A model generated the notes under the pieces. The model was not told where the DNA came from. It saw only the letters and a list, made by a program, of their open reading frames with translations, and made no database searches. Shown here piece after piece: positions 1-7,671 of a DNA stretch of 64,000 bases. The DNA is from Bacteroidota bacterium (lineage in GTDB: Bacteria > Bacteroidota > Bacteroidia > Chitinophagales > Chitinophagaceae), in contig CANGFA010000009.1 of the NCBI GenBank assembly GCA_947453145.1, positions 1 through 64,000 of the forward strand, given 5' to 3'. How positions within the stretch are numbered: the stretch's first letter is position 1; each line of letters opens with the position of its first letter. The translations under genes were made by a program, and so were the position numbers.

Positions 1-261
1 AAAATCATCGGTATATAAAAATAAAAAAACGCGCCCGCCTGTTTGGTAGCCGATATATTTTTCTTGTTCGGGTGTAGCAGCTTTCGCTAGTAATAAGGTA
101 CATCCATTTTCTGCACCATTGGGTTGAACCATTACCCATCTTTTTGTTTCCGATAAAACGGTATCCTCAATTAATTTAAAACCTAATGTTTTTGTATAAT
201 AATGAATGGCTTCATCATAATCTCTCACCACTACTGCGATATGTGCTAAGTTTTGTTTCAT
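1..261 (-). CDS. VOC/glyoxalase-family protein (partial, C-terminus beyond window)
   Basis: The minus strand is open from an ATG at 261 to the window edge, giving 87 residues that begin MKQNLAHIAVVVRDYDEAI. The opening HIAVVVRDYDEAIHYYT pattern (first beta strand with a His, then a helix with the YY pair) and the following GF-xL, RWVMVQP strands are typical of the vicinal-oxygen-chelate fold of glyoxalase/bleomycin-resistance/dioxygenase proteins. Members bind a divalent metal and act on varied small substrates, so the reaction cannot be named. It is divergent from the HAD gene at 322. The C-terminal half lies outside the window. Confidence 0.8.
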   Translation of the reverse strand, partial: MKQNLAHIAVVVRDYDEAIHYYTKTLGFKLIEDTVLSETKRWVMVQPNGAENGCTLLLAKAATPEQEKYIGYQTGGRVFLFLYTDDF

Positions 262-321
262 GTTTCAAATGTACAAAAATTTGAAAGCTTTGTTTATCTT
301 CATGAAGTTTAAAACCAATCT

Positions 322-939
322 ATGGCTACTACAAAGAATTTGATTTTTGATTTAGGCAATGTTTTATATGATATTGATTTTGTAAAAATGTATAGTGCTT
401 TTGAGTCCTTGGGTATTCCCAATTTTGAGAATTATTTCACTTTAAACAAGTCAGATCAAATTTTCTTTGACTTAGAAAAAGGCTTTATTAACGAGGATGA
501 ATTTTGTGCGGGCTTTAATGCGTTGTATTCATTGGATTTACAAAAGCATCAAATTATTGATGCTTGGAACGCATTACTAGTTGGTTACCGAAAAGACAGT
601 ATAGATTGGGTGAAAGCAAATAATGGCAAATATGCCACATTTCTATACTCGAATACGAATCAAATCCATTATGATTATTTTATCCCTCAGTTTAGCAAGG
701 AAATAGGTGGAAATTTCGAAAATTTATTCAAAACACCCTATTTTTCACATAAAATGGGCCAAAGAAAGCCTGATCCGGCCTCTTTTTTGCATATTTTGGA
801 AAAAGAAGGATTGGTTGCCGAAGAAACCCTTTTCATTGACGACAATGAGCCCAATGTGATTGCGGCCGCTTCAGTCGGCCTTCAGGTTTTGTATTTAAAA
901 CCAGGTATGCGGGTAGAAAAAGACTTGATCCTAGGATAA
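322..939 (+). CDS. HAD-superfamily hydrolase, YihX-like (HAD-IA)
   Basis: A 205-residue cytosolic HAD phosphatase candidate. Motif I is FDLGNVLYD with nucleophile Asp10, motif II is LYSNT (Ser110), motif III is Lys149 in RKPDP, and motif IV is FIDDNEPN (Asp173/174). The cap region between residues 15 and 85 fits subfamily IA. The DLGNV form of motif I, with Gly where most HADs have the general acid/base Asp, matches the alpha-D-glucose-1-phosphatase (YihX) branch, so a sugar-phosphate phosphatase is the best guess; the substrate is not readable from sequence. It converges on the small membrane protein gene ending at 955, with 15 bp between stops. Confidence 0.85.
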   Translation: MATTKNLIFDLGNVLYDIDFVKMYSAFESLGIPNFENYFTLNKSDQIFFDLEKGFINEDEFCAGFNALYSLDLQKHQIIDAWNALLVGYRKDSIDWVKANNGKYATFLYSNTNQIHYDYFIPQFSKEIGGNFENLFKTPYFSHKMGQRKPDPASFLHILEKEGLVAEETLFIDDNEPNVIAAASVGLQVLYLKPGMRVEKDLILG

Positions 940-954
940 GTTTCGCAATACTAA

Positions 955-1227
955 TTATTTCTTAACTTCTTCAAAATCAATGTATTCTGTCTCAGCAGGC
1001 GGTTCTTTTTTGGTTGCACTAGTAGTTGAAGTACTTTGCGCAGCGGTAGGTCCTTGTGCCGGTCCCGCCCCGTTTTGAGCTTGTCTAAATGCCTCAGCCT
1101 GTTGACGCTGCATCTGTTCCATATTCTTTTTTACTGTTTTCACCCCATTAGAAACGGGAACTACAACCTCAAAAATGACTTTATAAAGGAGGTAAATCAC
1201 CAAACCATATATGATTAGCTTCATCAT
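955..1227 (-). CDS. small single-pass membrane protein, DUF4834-like
   Basis: A 90-residue protein with one N-terminal hydrophobic segment (about residues 3-25), then a charged Gln/Lys stretch and a Pro/Ala/Gly/Thr/Ser-rich tail ending in an acidic YIDFEEVKK motif. Length, single anchor and acidic end resemble the Bacteroidota DUF4834 family, whose function is unknown; this match is by recollection and was not tested. Two ATG codons are adjacent at the start (1225-1227 and 1222-1224). It is divergent from the rimP operon promoter at 1258, so the genes share a 120-bp upstream region. Confidence 0.6.
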   Translation of the reverse strand: MMKLIIYGLVIYLLYKVIFEVVVPVSNGVKTVKKNMEQMQRQQAEAFRQAQNGAGPAQGPTAAQSTSTTSATKKEPPAETEYIDFEEVKK

Positions 1228-1257
1228 GACGCAAAAATACGATTCTAGCTAATATTA

Positions 1258-1289
1258 TTGGGTGATTTCATCCCGTTTTATTACCTTTG
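1258..1289 (+). promoter_or_regulatory. predicted promoter of rimP-nusA-infB
   Basis: TTG at 1258-1260 is followed by 21 bases and TACCTTTG at 1282-1289, matching the Bacteroidota -33/-7 consensus (TTTG, TAnnTTTG). The transcript should begin near 1294, only about 15 bases before the hairpin at 1311. Confidence 0.6.
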
Positions 1290-1310
1290 TTCCAGAATAA
1301 GCAGAGAAAT

Positions 1311-1343
1311 GAAGGGAACGAAATCGTTCCCTTCTTCTTTTTT
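1311..1343 (+). terminator. terminator-like hairpin in the rimP leader (candidate attenuator)
   Basis: An 11-bp perfect stem, gaagggaacga (1311-1321) with tcgttcccttc (1324-1334), is followed by ttctttttt (1335-1343). It ends four bases before the preferred rimP ATG at 1348 and lies downstream of the predicted promoter, so it is placed to terminate or pause transcription of the operon. An in-frame ATG at 1309 would place a ribosome over it. Confidence 0.6.
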
Positions 1344-1347
1344 AACT

Positions 1348-1818
1348 ATGGAAGTAAACGATTTAAAAGATAGGGTACACGGTTTAATTGAGCCTCTTTT
1401 GTTAGAGGATCCGGAATATTTTTTGGTATGGATTAAGGTGAAGCCTGGCCATATTATTAGAGTGTATTTGGATGGAGACAATGGTCTACCCATTCAAAAG
1501 TGTATTTACTTTAATCGTAAATTATATAGAGCCATAGAAGAAGCAGCTTGGTTTCCAGAAGGCGATTTTGCTTTAGAAGTTTCTTCCCCAGGTGTGGACG
1601 AACCTTTATTATTAAAAAGACAGTACAATAAAAATATAGGCAGAAAAGTAGAGGTGGAGTTGTTAGATGAAACTAAAAAGGAAGGCACATTAACAACGGT
1701 AACAGAAGCAGATATTCTTATTGAGTGGACTGAGGGTAAGGGTAAAAAAGCAACCCAGCAACAATTGCTTATTCCGTTTGAAAATATTAAATCAACAATA
1801 GTTCAAATTCAATTTTAA
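1348..1818 (+). CDS. rimP: ribosome maturation factor RimP
   Basis: RimP assists maturation of the 30S ribosomal subunit. From ATG 1348 the protein has 156 residues, the usual family length, and contains the family signature LEVSSPGVDEPL, followed by a C-terminal SH3-like domain (GRKVEVELLDETKKEGTL). The open frame extends upstream to a TTG at 1258, but that codon is the -33 promoter element, so it cannot be the start. An in-frame ATG at 1309 would add 13 residues encoded by the hairpin; I prefer 1348 because homologues begin near here, but 1309 cannot be excluded. It is first in the operon with nusA and infB, an order conserved across bacteria. Confidence 0.92.
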   Translation: MEVNDLKDRVHGLIEPLLLEDPEYFLVWIKVKPGHIIRVYLDGDNGLPIQKCIYFNRKLYRAIEEAAWFPEGDFALEVSSPGVDEPLLLKRQYNKNIGRKVEVELLDETKKEGTLTTVTEADILIEWTEGKGKKATQQQLLIPFENIKSTIVQIQF

Positions 1819-1856
1819 CAAATCATCAAGCGAGGAGCTTGAAAAAAAATTATGTT

Positions 1857-3107
1857 ATGGCAAGTATAAATTTGATTGAAGCCTTTCAGGAGTTTAAAGA
1901 CGCAGAAAGCATTGACCGTCCAACCATGATGAAAGTGGTAGAGGATGTATTTAAAACTTTGTTAAGAAAAAAATACGGTAGTGACGAAAACTTCGACGTT
2001 ATCGTAAACGCCGAAAAGGGGGACTTGGAAATTATCCGTCGTCGTGAAATTAGACCCGATGATGATGTGGACAATCCTTTGGCAGAAGTATCTTACTCTG
2101 ACGCAATTAAGATAGAGCCTGACTTTGAGATAGGTGAGGAATTATTAGAAGAAGTAAATATTTATGACTTTGGTCGTCGTGCTATTCTTGCCGCAAAGCA
2201 AACATTAGCATCTCGTATTAATGATTTAAAGAAAACGGCGTTAGTAAAAAAATATTCTGATCGCATTGGTGAAATTATGAACGCTGAAATTTATCAGGTT
2301 TGGAAAAAAGAAGTTTTATTATTAGATGAAGAAGGTAATGAATTGATTCTTCCTAAAACAGAACAAATTCCACAAGACTTTTTCAAAAAGGGAGAAAACA
2401 TTAGAGCAGTTATTGAGCGTGTGGATATGAAAAATAATTCTCCTGTAATTATTTTGTCTAGAACAAGTCCTTTATTCTTAGCTAAATTATTAGAAATAGA
2501 AGTGCCGGAAATTTTTGATGGTTTAATTACCATTAAAAAAATTGTGCGTGAACCAGGTGAGCGTGCAAAAGTAGCTGTTGAATCTTTCGACGATCGTATC
2601 GATCCAGTTGGTGCTTGTGTGGGTATGAAAGGTTCTCGTATTCATGGTATTGTTCGTGAATTGAAAAATGAAAATATTGATGTAATTAACTTTACAACTA
2701 ATACGCAATTATTAATTCAACGCTCATTAACCCCTGCCAAAATCAGCTTCATGAACTTAGATAATGATCGCAAGCGTGCGGAAGTATACTTGCAAGCAGA
2801 TCAGGTTTCTTTAGCCATTGGTCGTCGTGGTGTAAACATTAAATTGGCTTCAGAGTTAACAGGATATGAATTAGATGTGTATCGTGAGGACGAAGAAGTA
2901 TTAGAGGAATTTGATATTGATATGGATGAATTTACAGACGAAATTGAACCATGGATTATTGATGAATTCAAGCGTGTAGGTTGCGATACAGGACGAAGTG
3001 TATTGAAATTAAGCGCGGATGAATTAGAAAGAAGAACAGACTTAGAAAAAGAAACAATCGCCGATGTGCGTCGTATCTTACAAGAAGAGTTTGATAAAGG
3101 CGAATAA
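1857..3107 (+). CDS. nusA: transcription termination/antitermination factor NusA
   Basis: NusA binds RNA polymerase and nascent RNA and modulates pausing, termination and antitermination. The 416-residue protein shows the NusA N-terminal domain (about 1-125), an S1 domain (about 130-200), KH1 (GACVGMKGSRIHGI, with the conserved ENIDVI) and KH2 (LAIGRRGVNIKLA). It ends in one short helix-hairpin-helix-like acidic tail rather than the two repeats of enterobacterial NusA. I chose ATG 1857 (MASINLIEAF); the upstream TTG at 1839 adds six atypical residues. It sits 38 bases after rimP and 77 bases before infB. NusA is known to regulate its own operon in E. coli, which is relevant to the hairpin at 1311. 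Confidence 0.95.
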   Translation: MASINLIEAFQEFKDAESIDRPTMMKVVEDVFKTLLRKKYGSDENFDVIVNAEKGDLEIIRRREIRPDDDVDNPLAEVSYSDAIKIEPDFEIGEELLEEVNIYDFGRRAILAAKQTLASRINDLKKTALVKKYSDRIGEIMNAEIYQVWKKEVLLLDEEGNELILPKTEQIPQDFFKKGENIRAVIERVDMKNNSPVIILSRTSPLFLAKLLEIEVPEIFDGLITIKKIVREPGERAKVAVESFDDRIDPVGACVGMKGSRIHGIVRELKNENIDVINFTTNTQLLIQRSLTPAKISFMNLDNDRKRAEVYLQADQVSLAIGRRGVNIKLASELTGYELDVYREDEEVLEEFDIDMDEFTDEIEPWIIDEFKRVGCDTGRSVLKLSADELERRTDLEKETIADVRRILQEEFDKGE

Positions 3108-3184
3108 GCTTTTTAAAAGTATATTTGTATTAGGTGAAACGTCCTATGAATTAATTAAAATGAAGTAGGACAAAAAACAATAGA

Positions 3185-6139
3185 ATGTCAGAATTGAAAC
3201 TACCAAGACTGTTAGCAGCTGCTAAAGAATTTAACGTGGGACAAGATACCATCGTTGACTTCTTGGCTAAAAAAGGTTTTCCTAAGGACGACCTAAAGCC
3301 AACAGCTAAATTAACGGAAGCACAGTATTATGCTTTGCAAGCAGAATTTCAAAGCGATAAAGTCGCTAGAAATAAGGCGGATCATGTGGAGCTGCCAAAA
3401 AATGCTGGCACGGATAAAGTAAAGAAAGCAGACGAAGCTGCTCATGTCGCAGATACGGGCGGAAAAGCAAAAGTAACTGAGGCATCAAAGCCGGCTGTTG
3501 CTGAAGTTCCTAAAGTGGATGGTTTTGCAGCAACACCTATACCTGCTGTTGCAGAAGAAAAATCAAAAACGGTGACTTCGAAAATTGAAGCTCCAGAAGT
3601 GGAAGCGCCTAAAGTAGTAAACAAAATAGATCTTTCATTAATTGACTCTTCTACCAGACCCAAAAAATCTACAAAGAAGACCACAGATGAGGAAGCTACT
3701 AAAGCGGCTGAACAAAGCGCAACAGCAAAAGCGACAGGTACTAAAAAAACGGCCGCTAAAAAAACTGATACCGATAAAGTAGCAGAACCAACTAAGCCTG
3801 CACCAGCTGCTCCAGTAGATCATTCTATTGCACCTGAAAATGTACATGGGGCAATTACCAATATTCAAGCGGATAAATTAACTGGACCTAAGATTTTAGG
3901 AAAAATTGATTTGCCTATTAATAGTGATACAAGACCTAAACCATTAAGTCAGGAAGAAAAGCGTACGCGTAAACGTATTCCTGTTCAAGGTCAAGGCAAT
4001 CGTCCTCAAGGTCAAGGCCAACAAGGCGGAAATACTCAAGGTCAAGGCGGTGGTGGTTATCAAGGCAATCGTCCTAATAATGGCGGTGGCGGATATCAAG
4101 GCAATCGTCCTAATAATGGCGGTGGCGGCGGATATCAAGGCAACCGACCTAATAATCGTCCCGGTCAAGCAGGTGGTGGAGCAAGAAGAAACGTTCCTCA
4201 AACAGCTGAACAAAAAGAAATTGACCAAAAAGCAATTCAAGATAAGATCAAGGAAACACAAGCTAAATTATCTGGCCAAGGTGGTAGAGGTAAGAGCATG
4301 AAATCCAAGTATCGTCGTCAAAGAAGAGAGGAAGCAGCCGAAAACGAAAGCAACGAACAAAGAGAAGATAATAAGTTACAAGTAACAGAATTTGTAACCG
4401 TAAGTGAGTTATCAAGTTTAATGGATGTAAGCTTTGCAGATATCATTAGCAAGTGTATGAACTTAGGTATCATGGTATCTATCAATCAACGTTTGGATGC
4501 AGAGGTTATTGAATTAGTTGCATCTGAATTTGGATTCGAAGTTGAATTCGTTGGATTAGAAGAAGCTGAGGAAATGGATGAGCAAGAAGAGGCAGATGAC
4601 TTAGCTAATTTAGTAGAGCGTCCTCCAATTGTTACGATCATGGGTCACGTGGATCACGGTAAAACATCTTTATTGGATTATATCCGTAATGCAAATGTAG
4701 TTGCTGGTGAGGCAGGTGGTATTACGCAACATATTGGTGCTTACGAGGTGACTTTGCCAAACGGAAAAGCAATCACTTTCTTGGATACTCCCGGTCACGA
4801 AGCCTTTACAGCGATGCGTGCTCGTGGTGCTAAGATTACCGACATTTCTATTATTGTAGTAGCTGCGGATGACGCGGTGATGCCACAAACCAAGGAAGCC
4901 ATCAGTCACTCGCAAGCAGCGAATGTACCTATGATTTTTGCGGTAAATAAAATTGATAAAGACGGAGCCAATCCACAAAAAATATACGAGCAGTTATCTC
5001 AAATGAATATTTTAGTAGAAGCTTGGGGTGGTAAATTTCAAAACCAAGAATTATCTGCTAAACAAGGTTTGAATGTAGATGCTTTATTAGAAAAAGTATT
5101 ATTAGAGTCTGAAATTTTAGATTTAAAAGCAAATCCCAACAGAGAAGCAACAGGTAGTGTTATTGAAGCATCTTTGGATAAGGGCCGCGGATATGTAGCT
5201 ACTATTTTAGTTCAAAACGGAACCTTACGTCAAGGCGACTTGATTTTATCTGGCCAGTTTTATGGTCGTGTAAAAGCCATGTTTAATGAACGTAATCAAA
5301 GAATTGAAGTTGCACCTCCTTCCACACCAGTGGTAATATTAGGTTTGAATGGTGCACCACAAGCGGGTGAGAAATTCAAAGTATATGAGGACGAAGCTGA
5401 AGCAAAAGAATTAGCAACTAAGCGCGCTCAATTATTAAGAGAGCAAGGTTTAAGAACCAGAAAACATATTACATTAGACGAGATTGGTCGTCGTTTGGCT
5501 TTAGGAAACTTCAAAGAATTAAATATTATCATTAAAGGTGACGTGGATGGTTCGGTGGAAGCTTTGAGTGACTCTTTACAAAAATTATCTACCGAAGAAA
5601 TTGCGGTGCGCGTAGTATTAAAAGGAGTAGGTCAAATTTCAGAATCAGACGTATTGTTATCAGCTGCGTCGGATGCGATTATTATTGGATTTAACGTTCG
5701 TCCTAGTATGCAAGCAAATAAGTTAGCAGAAGCAGAAGGTGTGGAAATTAAAATGTACTCTATTATCTACAACGCGATTGACGAAATCAAGAGCGCGATG
5801 GAAGGTATGTTGGAACCAAAAATTCAAGAGAAAATTGTGGCTAACGTGGAAGTACGCGAAGTATACAAATTTGATAAAGCAACCGTTGCAGGATGTTTTG
5901 TATTAGATGGTAAATTAAGCCGAAACAGTAAAATACGTATCATACGTGATGGTATCGTTGAGTTCCCAAGAGGCGAGGGTCAGGCTGCAGAATTAGGTAG
6001 CTTAAAGCGTTTTAAGGACGACGTGAAGGAAGTGGTTTCTAACATGGAGTGTGGTTTAACCATTAAAAACTTTATTGATTTAAAACCAGGCGATATTGTA
6101 GAAGCGTTTGAAGAAGAAGAAGTAAAACGTACTTTATAA
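3185..6139 (+). CDS. infB: translation initiation factor IF-2
   Basis: IF-2 is the GTPase that brings fMet-tRNA to the 30S subunit and promotes 50S joining. The 984-residue product begins with an IF2_N helix bundle ([20 protein letters not shown]), then a long Ala/Lys/Pro-rich linker, a Gln/Gly/Asn/Arg repeat region (about residues 270-330), a second IF2_N module ([19 protein letters not shown]), and the G domain with G1 GHVDHGKT (about 487), G3 DTPGHE (about 534) and G4 NKID (about 588). The C-terminal domains end in [15 protein letters not shown]. It is longer than E. coli IF-2 because of the linker. The start ATG 3185 is unambiguous. Confidence 0.97.
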   Translation: MSELKLPRLLAAAKEFNVGQDTIVDFLAKKGFPKDDLKPTAKLTEAQYYALQAEFQSDKVARNKADHVELPKNAGTDKVKKADEAAHVADTGGKAKVTEASKPAVAEVPKVDGFAATPIPAVAEEKSKTVTSKIEAPEVEAPKVVNKIDLSLIDSSTRPKKSTKKTTDEEATKAAEQSATAKATGTKKTAAKKTDTDKVAEPTKPAPAAPVDHSIAPENVHGAITNIQADKLTGPKILGKIDLPINSDTRPKPLSQEEKRTRKRIPVQGQGNRPQGQGQQGGNTQGQGGGGYQGNRPNNGGGGYQGNRPNNGGGGGYQGNRPNNRPGQAGGGARRNVPQTAEQKEIDQKAIQDKIKETQAKLSGQGGRGKSMKSKYRRQRREEAAENESNEQREDNKLQVTEFVTVSELSSLMDVSFADIISKCMNLGIMVSINQRLDAEVIELVASEFGFEVEFVGLEEAEEMDEQEEADDLANLVERPPIVTIMGHVDHGKTSLLDYIRNANVVAGEAGGITQHIGAYEVTLPNGKAITFLDTPGHEAFTAMRARGAKITDISIIVVAADDAVMPQTKEAISHSQAANVPMIFAVNKIDKDGANPQKIYEQLSQMNILVEAWGGKFQNQELSAKQGLNVDALLEKVLLESEILDLKANPNREATGSVIEASLDKGRGYVATILVQNGTLRQGDLILSGQFYGRVKAMFNERNQRIEVAPPSTPVVILGLNGAPQAGEKFKVYEDEAEAKELATKRAQLLREQGLRTRKHITLDEIGRRLALGNFKELNIIIKGDVDGSVEALSDSLQKLSTEEIAVRVVLKGVGQISESDVLLSAASDAIIIGFNVRPSMQANKLAEAEGVEIKMYSIIYNAIDEIKSAMEGMLEPKIQEKIVANVEVREVYKFDKATVAGCFVLDGKLSRNSKIRIIRDGIVEFPRGEGQAAELGSLKRFKDDVKEVVSNMECGLTIKNFIDLKPGDIVEAFEEEEVKRTL
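4046..4170 (+). repeat. in-frame short tandem repeat in the infB linker
   Basis: Near-identical copies of a block coding [10 protein letters not shown] recur three to four times (around 4053, 4090, 4130), with variable Gly runs between them. The repeat keeps frame and gives a flexible Gly/Gln/Asn/Arg segment between the N-terminal modules and the G domain. Length variation between strains is expected here. Confidence 0.85.
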
Positions 6140-6208
6140 AATAATTAAGATTTGATAGTTGGTACATTGCACCAGCTATCAGAACTTTACCCTATTAATT
6201 CTATTTTG

Positions 6209-7597
6209 ATGAAAATTGTTAGTGTTGTATTTTCTTTAGTAGTATTGTCGGTTTCGGCAAAAGCACAGGTAAAAAAAGTATTGGCTGATAAAATTGTTGC
6301 CACTGTTGGAGACAAATTTATTTTAAGATCCGATATTGACAATTCAATTGCCGACTATAAAAGGCAAGCACAGGGCCAAGAAGGAGTTGTTATTCCGTCG
6401 GCATGTCAAATTATGGAAGGCCAATTAATTCGTAAAGCTTTGGTATTACAAGCTGAAAAGGATTCCATTAATGTAACTGAGGATGAAGTGCAAAATGCGA
6501 TTGATGCAAAAATTAGATTATTTCTTCAGCAATTTGGCTCTAAGGAAGTTTTAGAAGAAGTTGCTGGTAGAAGCATCTCTCAATTAAAAGACGATTTTAA
6601 AATTTTAATAAAGGAGCAAAAATTGGCCGATGAAATGCAACAAAAAATTGTTGACAAAGTAAAAATCACGCCAACCGAAGTACGCAGTTATTACAATAAA
6701 ATTCCAGTAGACAGCTTGCCATTGTATGAAAGTGAGGTACAGGTATTAGAATTGGTAATGCATCCCAAAGCCAATAGAGATATTGAAGAATACGTGATTA
6801 AACAATTAATGGATTATCGTCGTCAAGTGGAAGCGGGTATCAACAAATTTGATCAATTGGTTAAATTGTATTCAGAGGATCCAAGTTCAAAAGAAAATTT
6901 AGGTCAGTTTAATTTAAATAGAAATGAAAAAAACTTTGACCCTGCTTTTATGGCGGGATCTTTCCGTTTAAAAGAAGGTCAAATATCCGCTCCTATTAAA
7001 TCAAAGTTTGGCTATCATTTAATTCAACTCATTTCAAGAACAGGAGATGATGCGGTCGTAAAACATATTTTACGTATTCCTCCTATTGCTGCAGATGAAA
7101 TTAATGAAACCAAGCATTTTTTGGATAGTATTAGAAAAGACATCATTGCCAATAAATATAGCTTTGGCGAAGCAGTGAATAAACACAGTGACGACGAGAG
7201 TAGCAAGTTTACTGGAGGTGCAATCTCTGGAAGAGACGGATCTACATATATTAATTACGATATGTTGCCGGACAAAGAAATGATTGTTTTACTAAAAACA
7301 ATGAAGCCTGGTGATATTTCGACTCCACAGGTTTATACGGACGATAGAGGCAGAAAAACAGTACGTTTAGTTTATTTTAGAGACCGTACAGAACCCCATA
7401 AGGAAAACTTAAAAGAGGATTATAATCGTATAGCAGCACGTGCTTTGGAAGTAAAGAAAGCCAAGGTATTGGAAGAGTGGTTTAACGAGCATATTACAAA
7501 TTACTATATTAATATAGACGAGGATTACCAGTCTTGCAATGAGATTAGGGAGTGGACCAAGGTGGCAAATGCATTGGTTAAGCAAAAAACCTACTAA
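6209..7597 (+). CDS. SurA-like periplasmic peptidyl-prolyl isomerase/chaperone
   Basis: From ATG 6209 the 462-residue protein has a signal peptide (MKIVSVVFSLVVLSVSAKA, cleavage before Gln20), a SurA N-terminal helical domain (VLADKIVATVGDKFILRSDI) and two parvulin-type rotamase regions, the first with LGQFNLNR..FDPAFMAGSF..GQISAPIKSKFGYHLIQL and a second, weaker one with FTGGAISGRDG..DISTPQVYTD. This order matches SurA, which escorts outer-membrane proteins through the periplasm. A TTG at 6152 opens the frame earlier but would put 19 residues ahead of the signal peptide. It follows infB by 69 bases. It may be one of several parvulins in the genome, so I give no symbol. Confidence 0.88.
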   Translation: MKIVSVVFSLVVLSVSAKAQVKKVLADKIVATVGDKFILRSDIDNSIADYKRQAQGQEGVVIPSACQIMEGQLIRKALVLQAEKDSINVTEDEVQNAIDAKIRLFLQQFGSKEVLEEVAGRSISQLKDDFKILIKEQKLADEMQQKIVDKVKITPTEVRSYYNKIPVDSLPLYESEVQVLELVMHPKANRDIEEYVIKQLMDYRRQVEAGINKFDQLVKLYSEDPSSKENLGQFNLNRNEKNFDPAFMAGSFRLKEGQISAPIKSKFGYHLIQLISRTGDDAVVKHILRIPPIAADEINETKHFLDSIRKDIIANKYSFGEAVNKHSDDESSKFTGGAISGRDGSTYINYDMLPDKEMIVLLKTMKPGDISTPQVYTDDRGRKTVRLVYFRDRTEPHKENLKEDYNRIAARALEVKKAKVLEEWFNEHITNYYINIDEDYQSCNEIREWTKVANALVKQKTY

Positions 7598-7671
7598 TTT
7601 AATTTTTTTTCGACCTGTTCCTAGTTATCATACAGGAACTATTGTAAATTCGTGGCTCCTTAAACACCATC

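Noticed and set aside
1258-1347. 30-residue N-terminal extension of RimP from a TTG
   Set aside because: The TTG is the -33 promoter element and the stretch contains the -7 box and the predicted transcript start.
4050-4301. 83-residue plus-strand frame inside infB with [12 protein letters not shown] repeats
   Set aside because: It is the shifted reading of the infB Gly/Asn repeat; the repetitive protein is a by-product of the DNA repeat.
7614-7640. inverted repeat gttcct/aggaac upstream of the PurF-family gene as a PurR-type operator or riboswitch
   Set aside because: Only six pairs with an 11-base loop, no match to a purine riboswitch core, and a competing cctgt/acagg pairing of equal strength; it may be chance.
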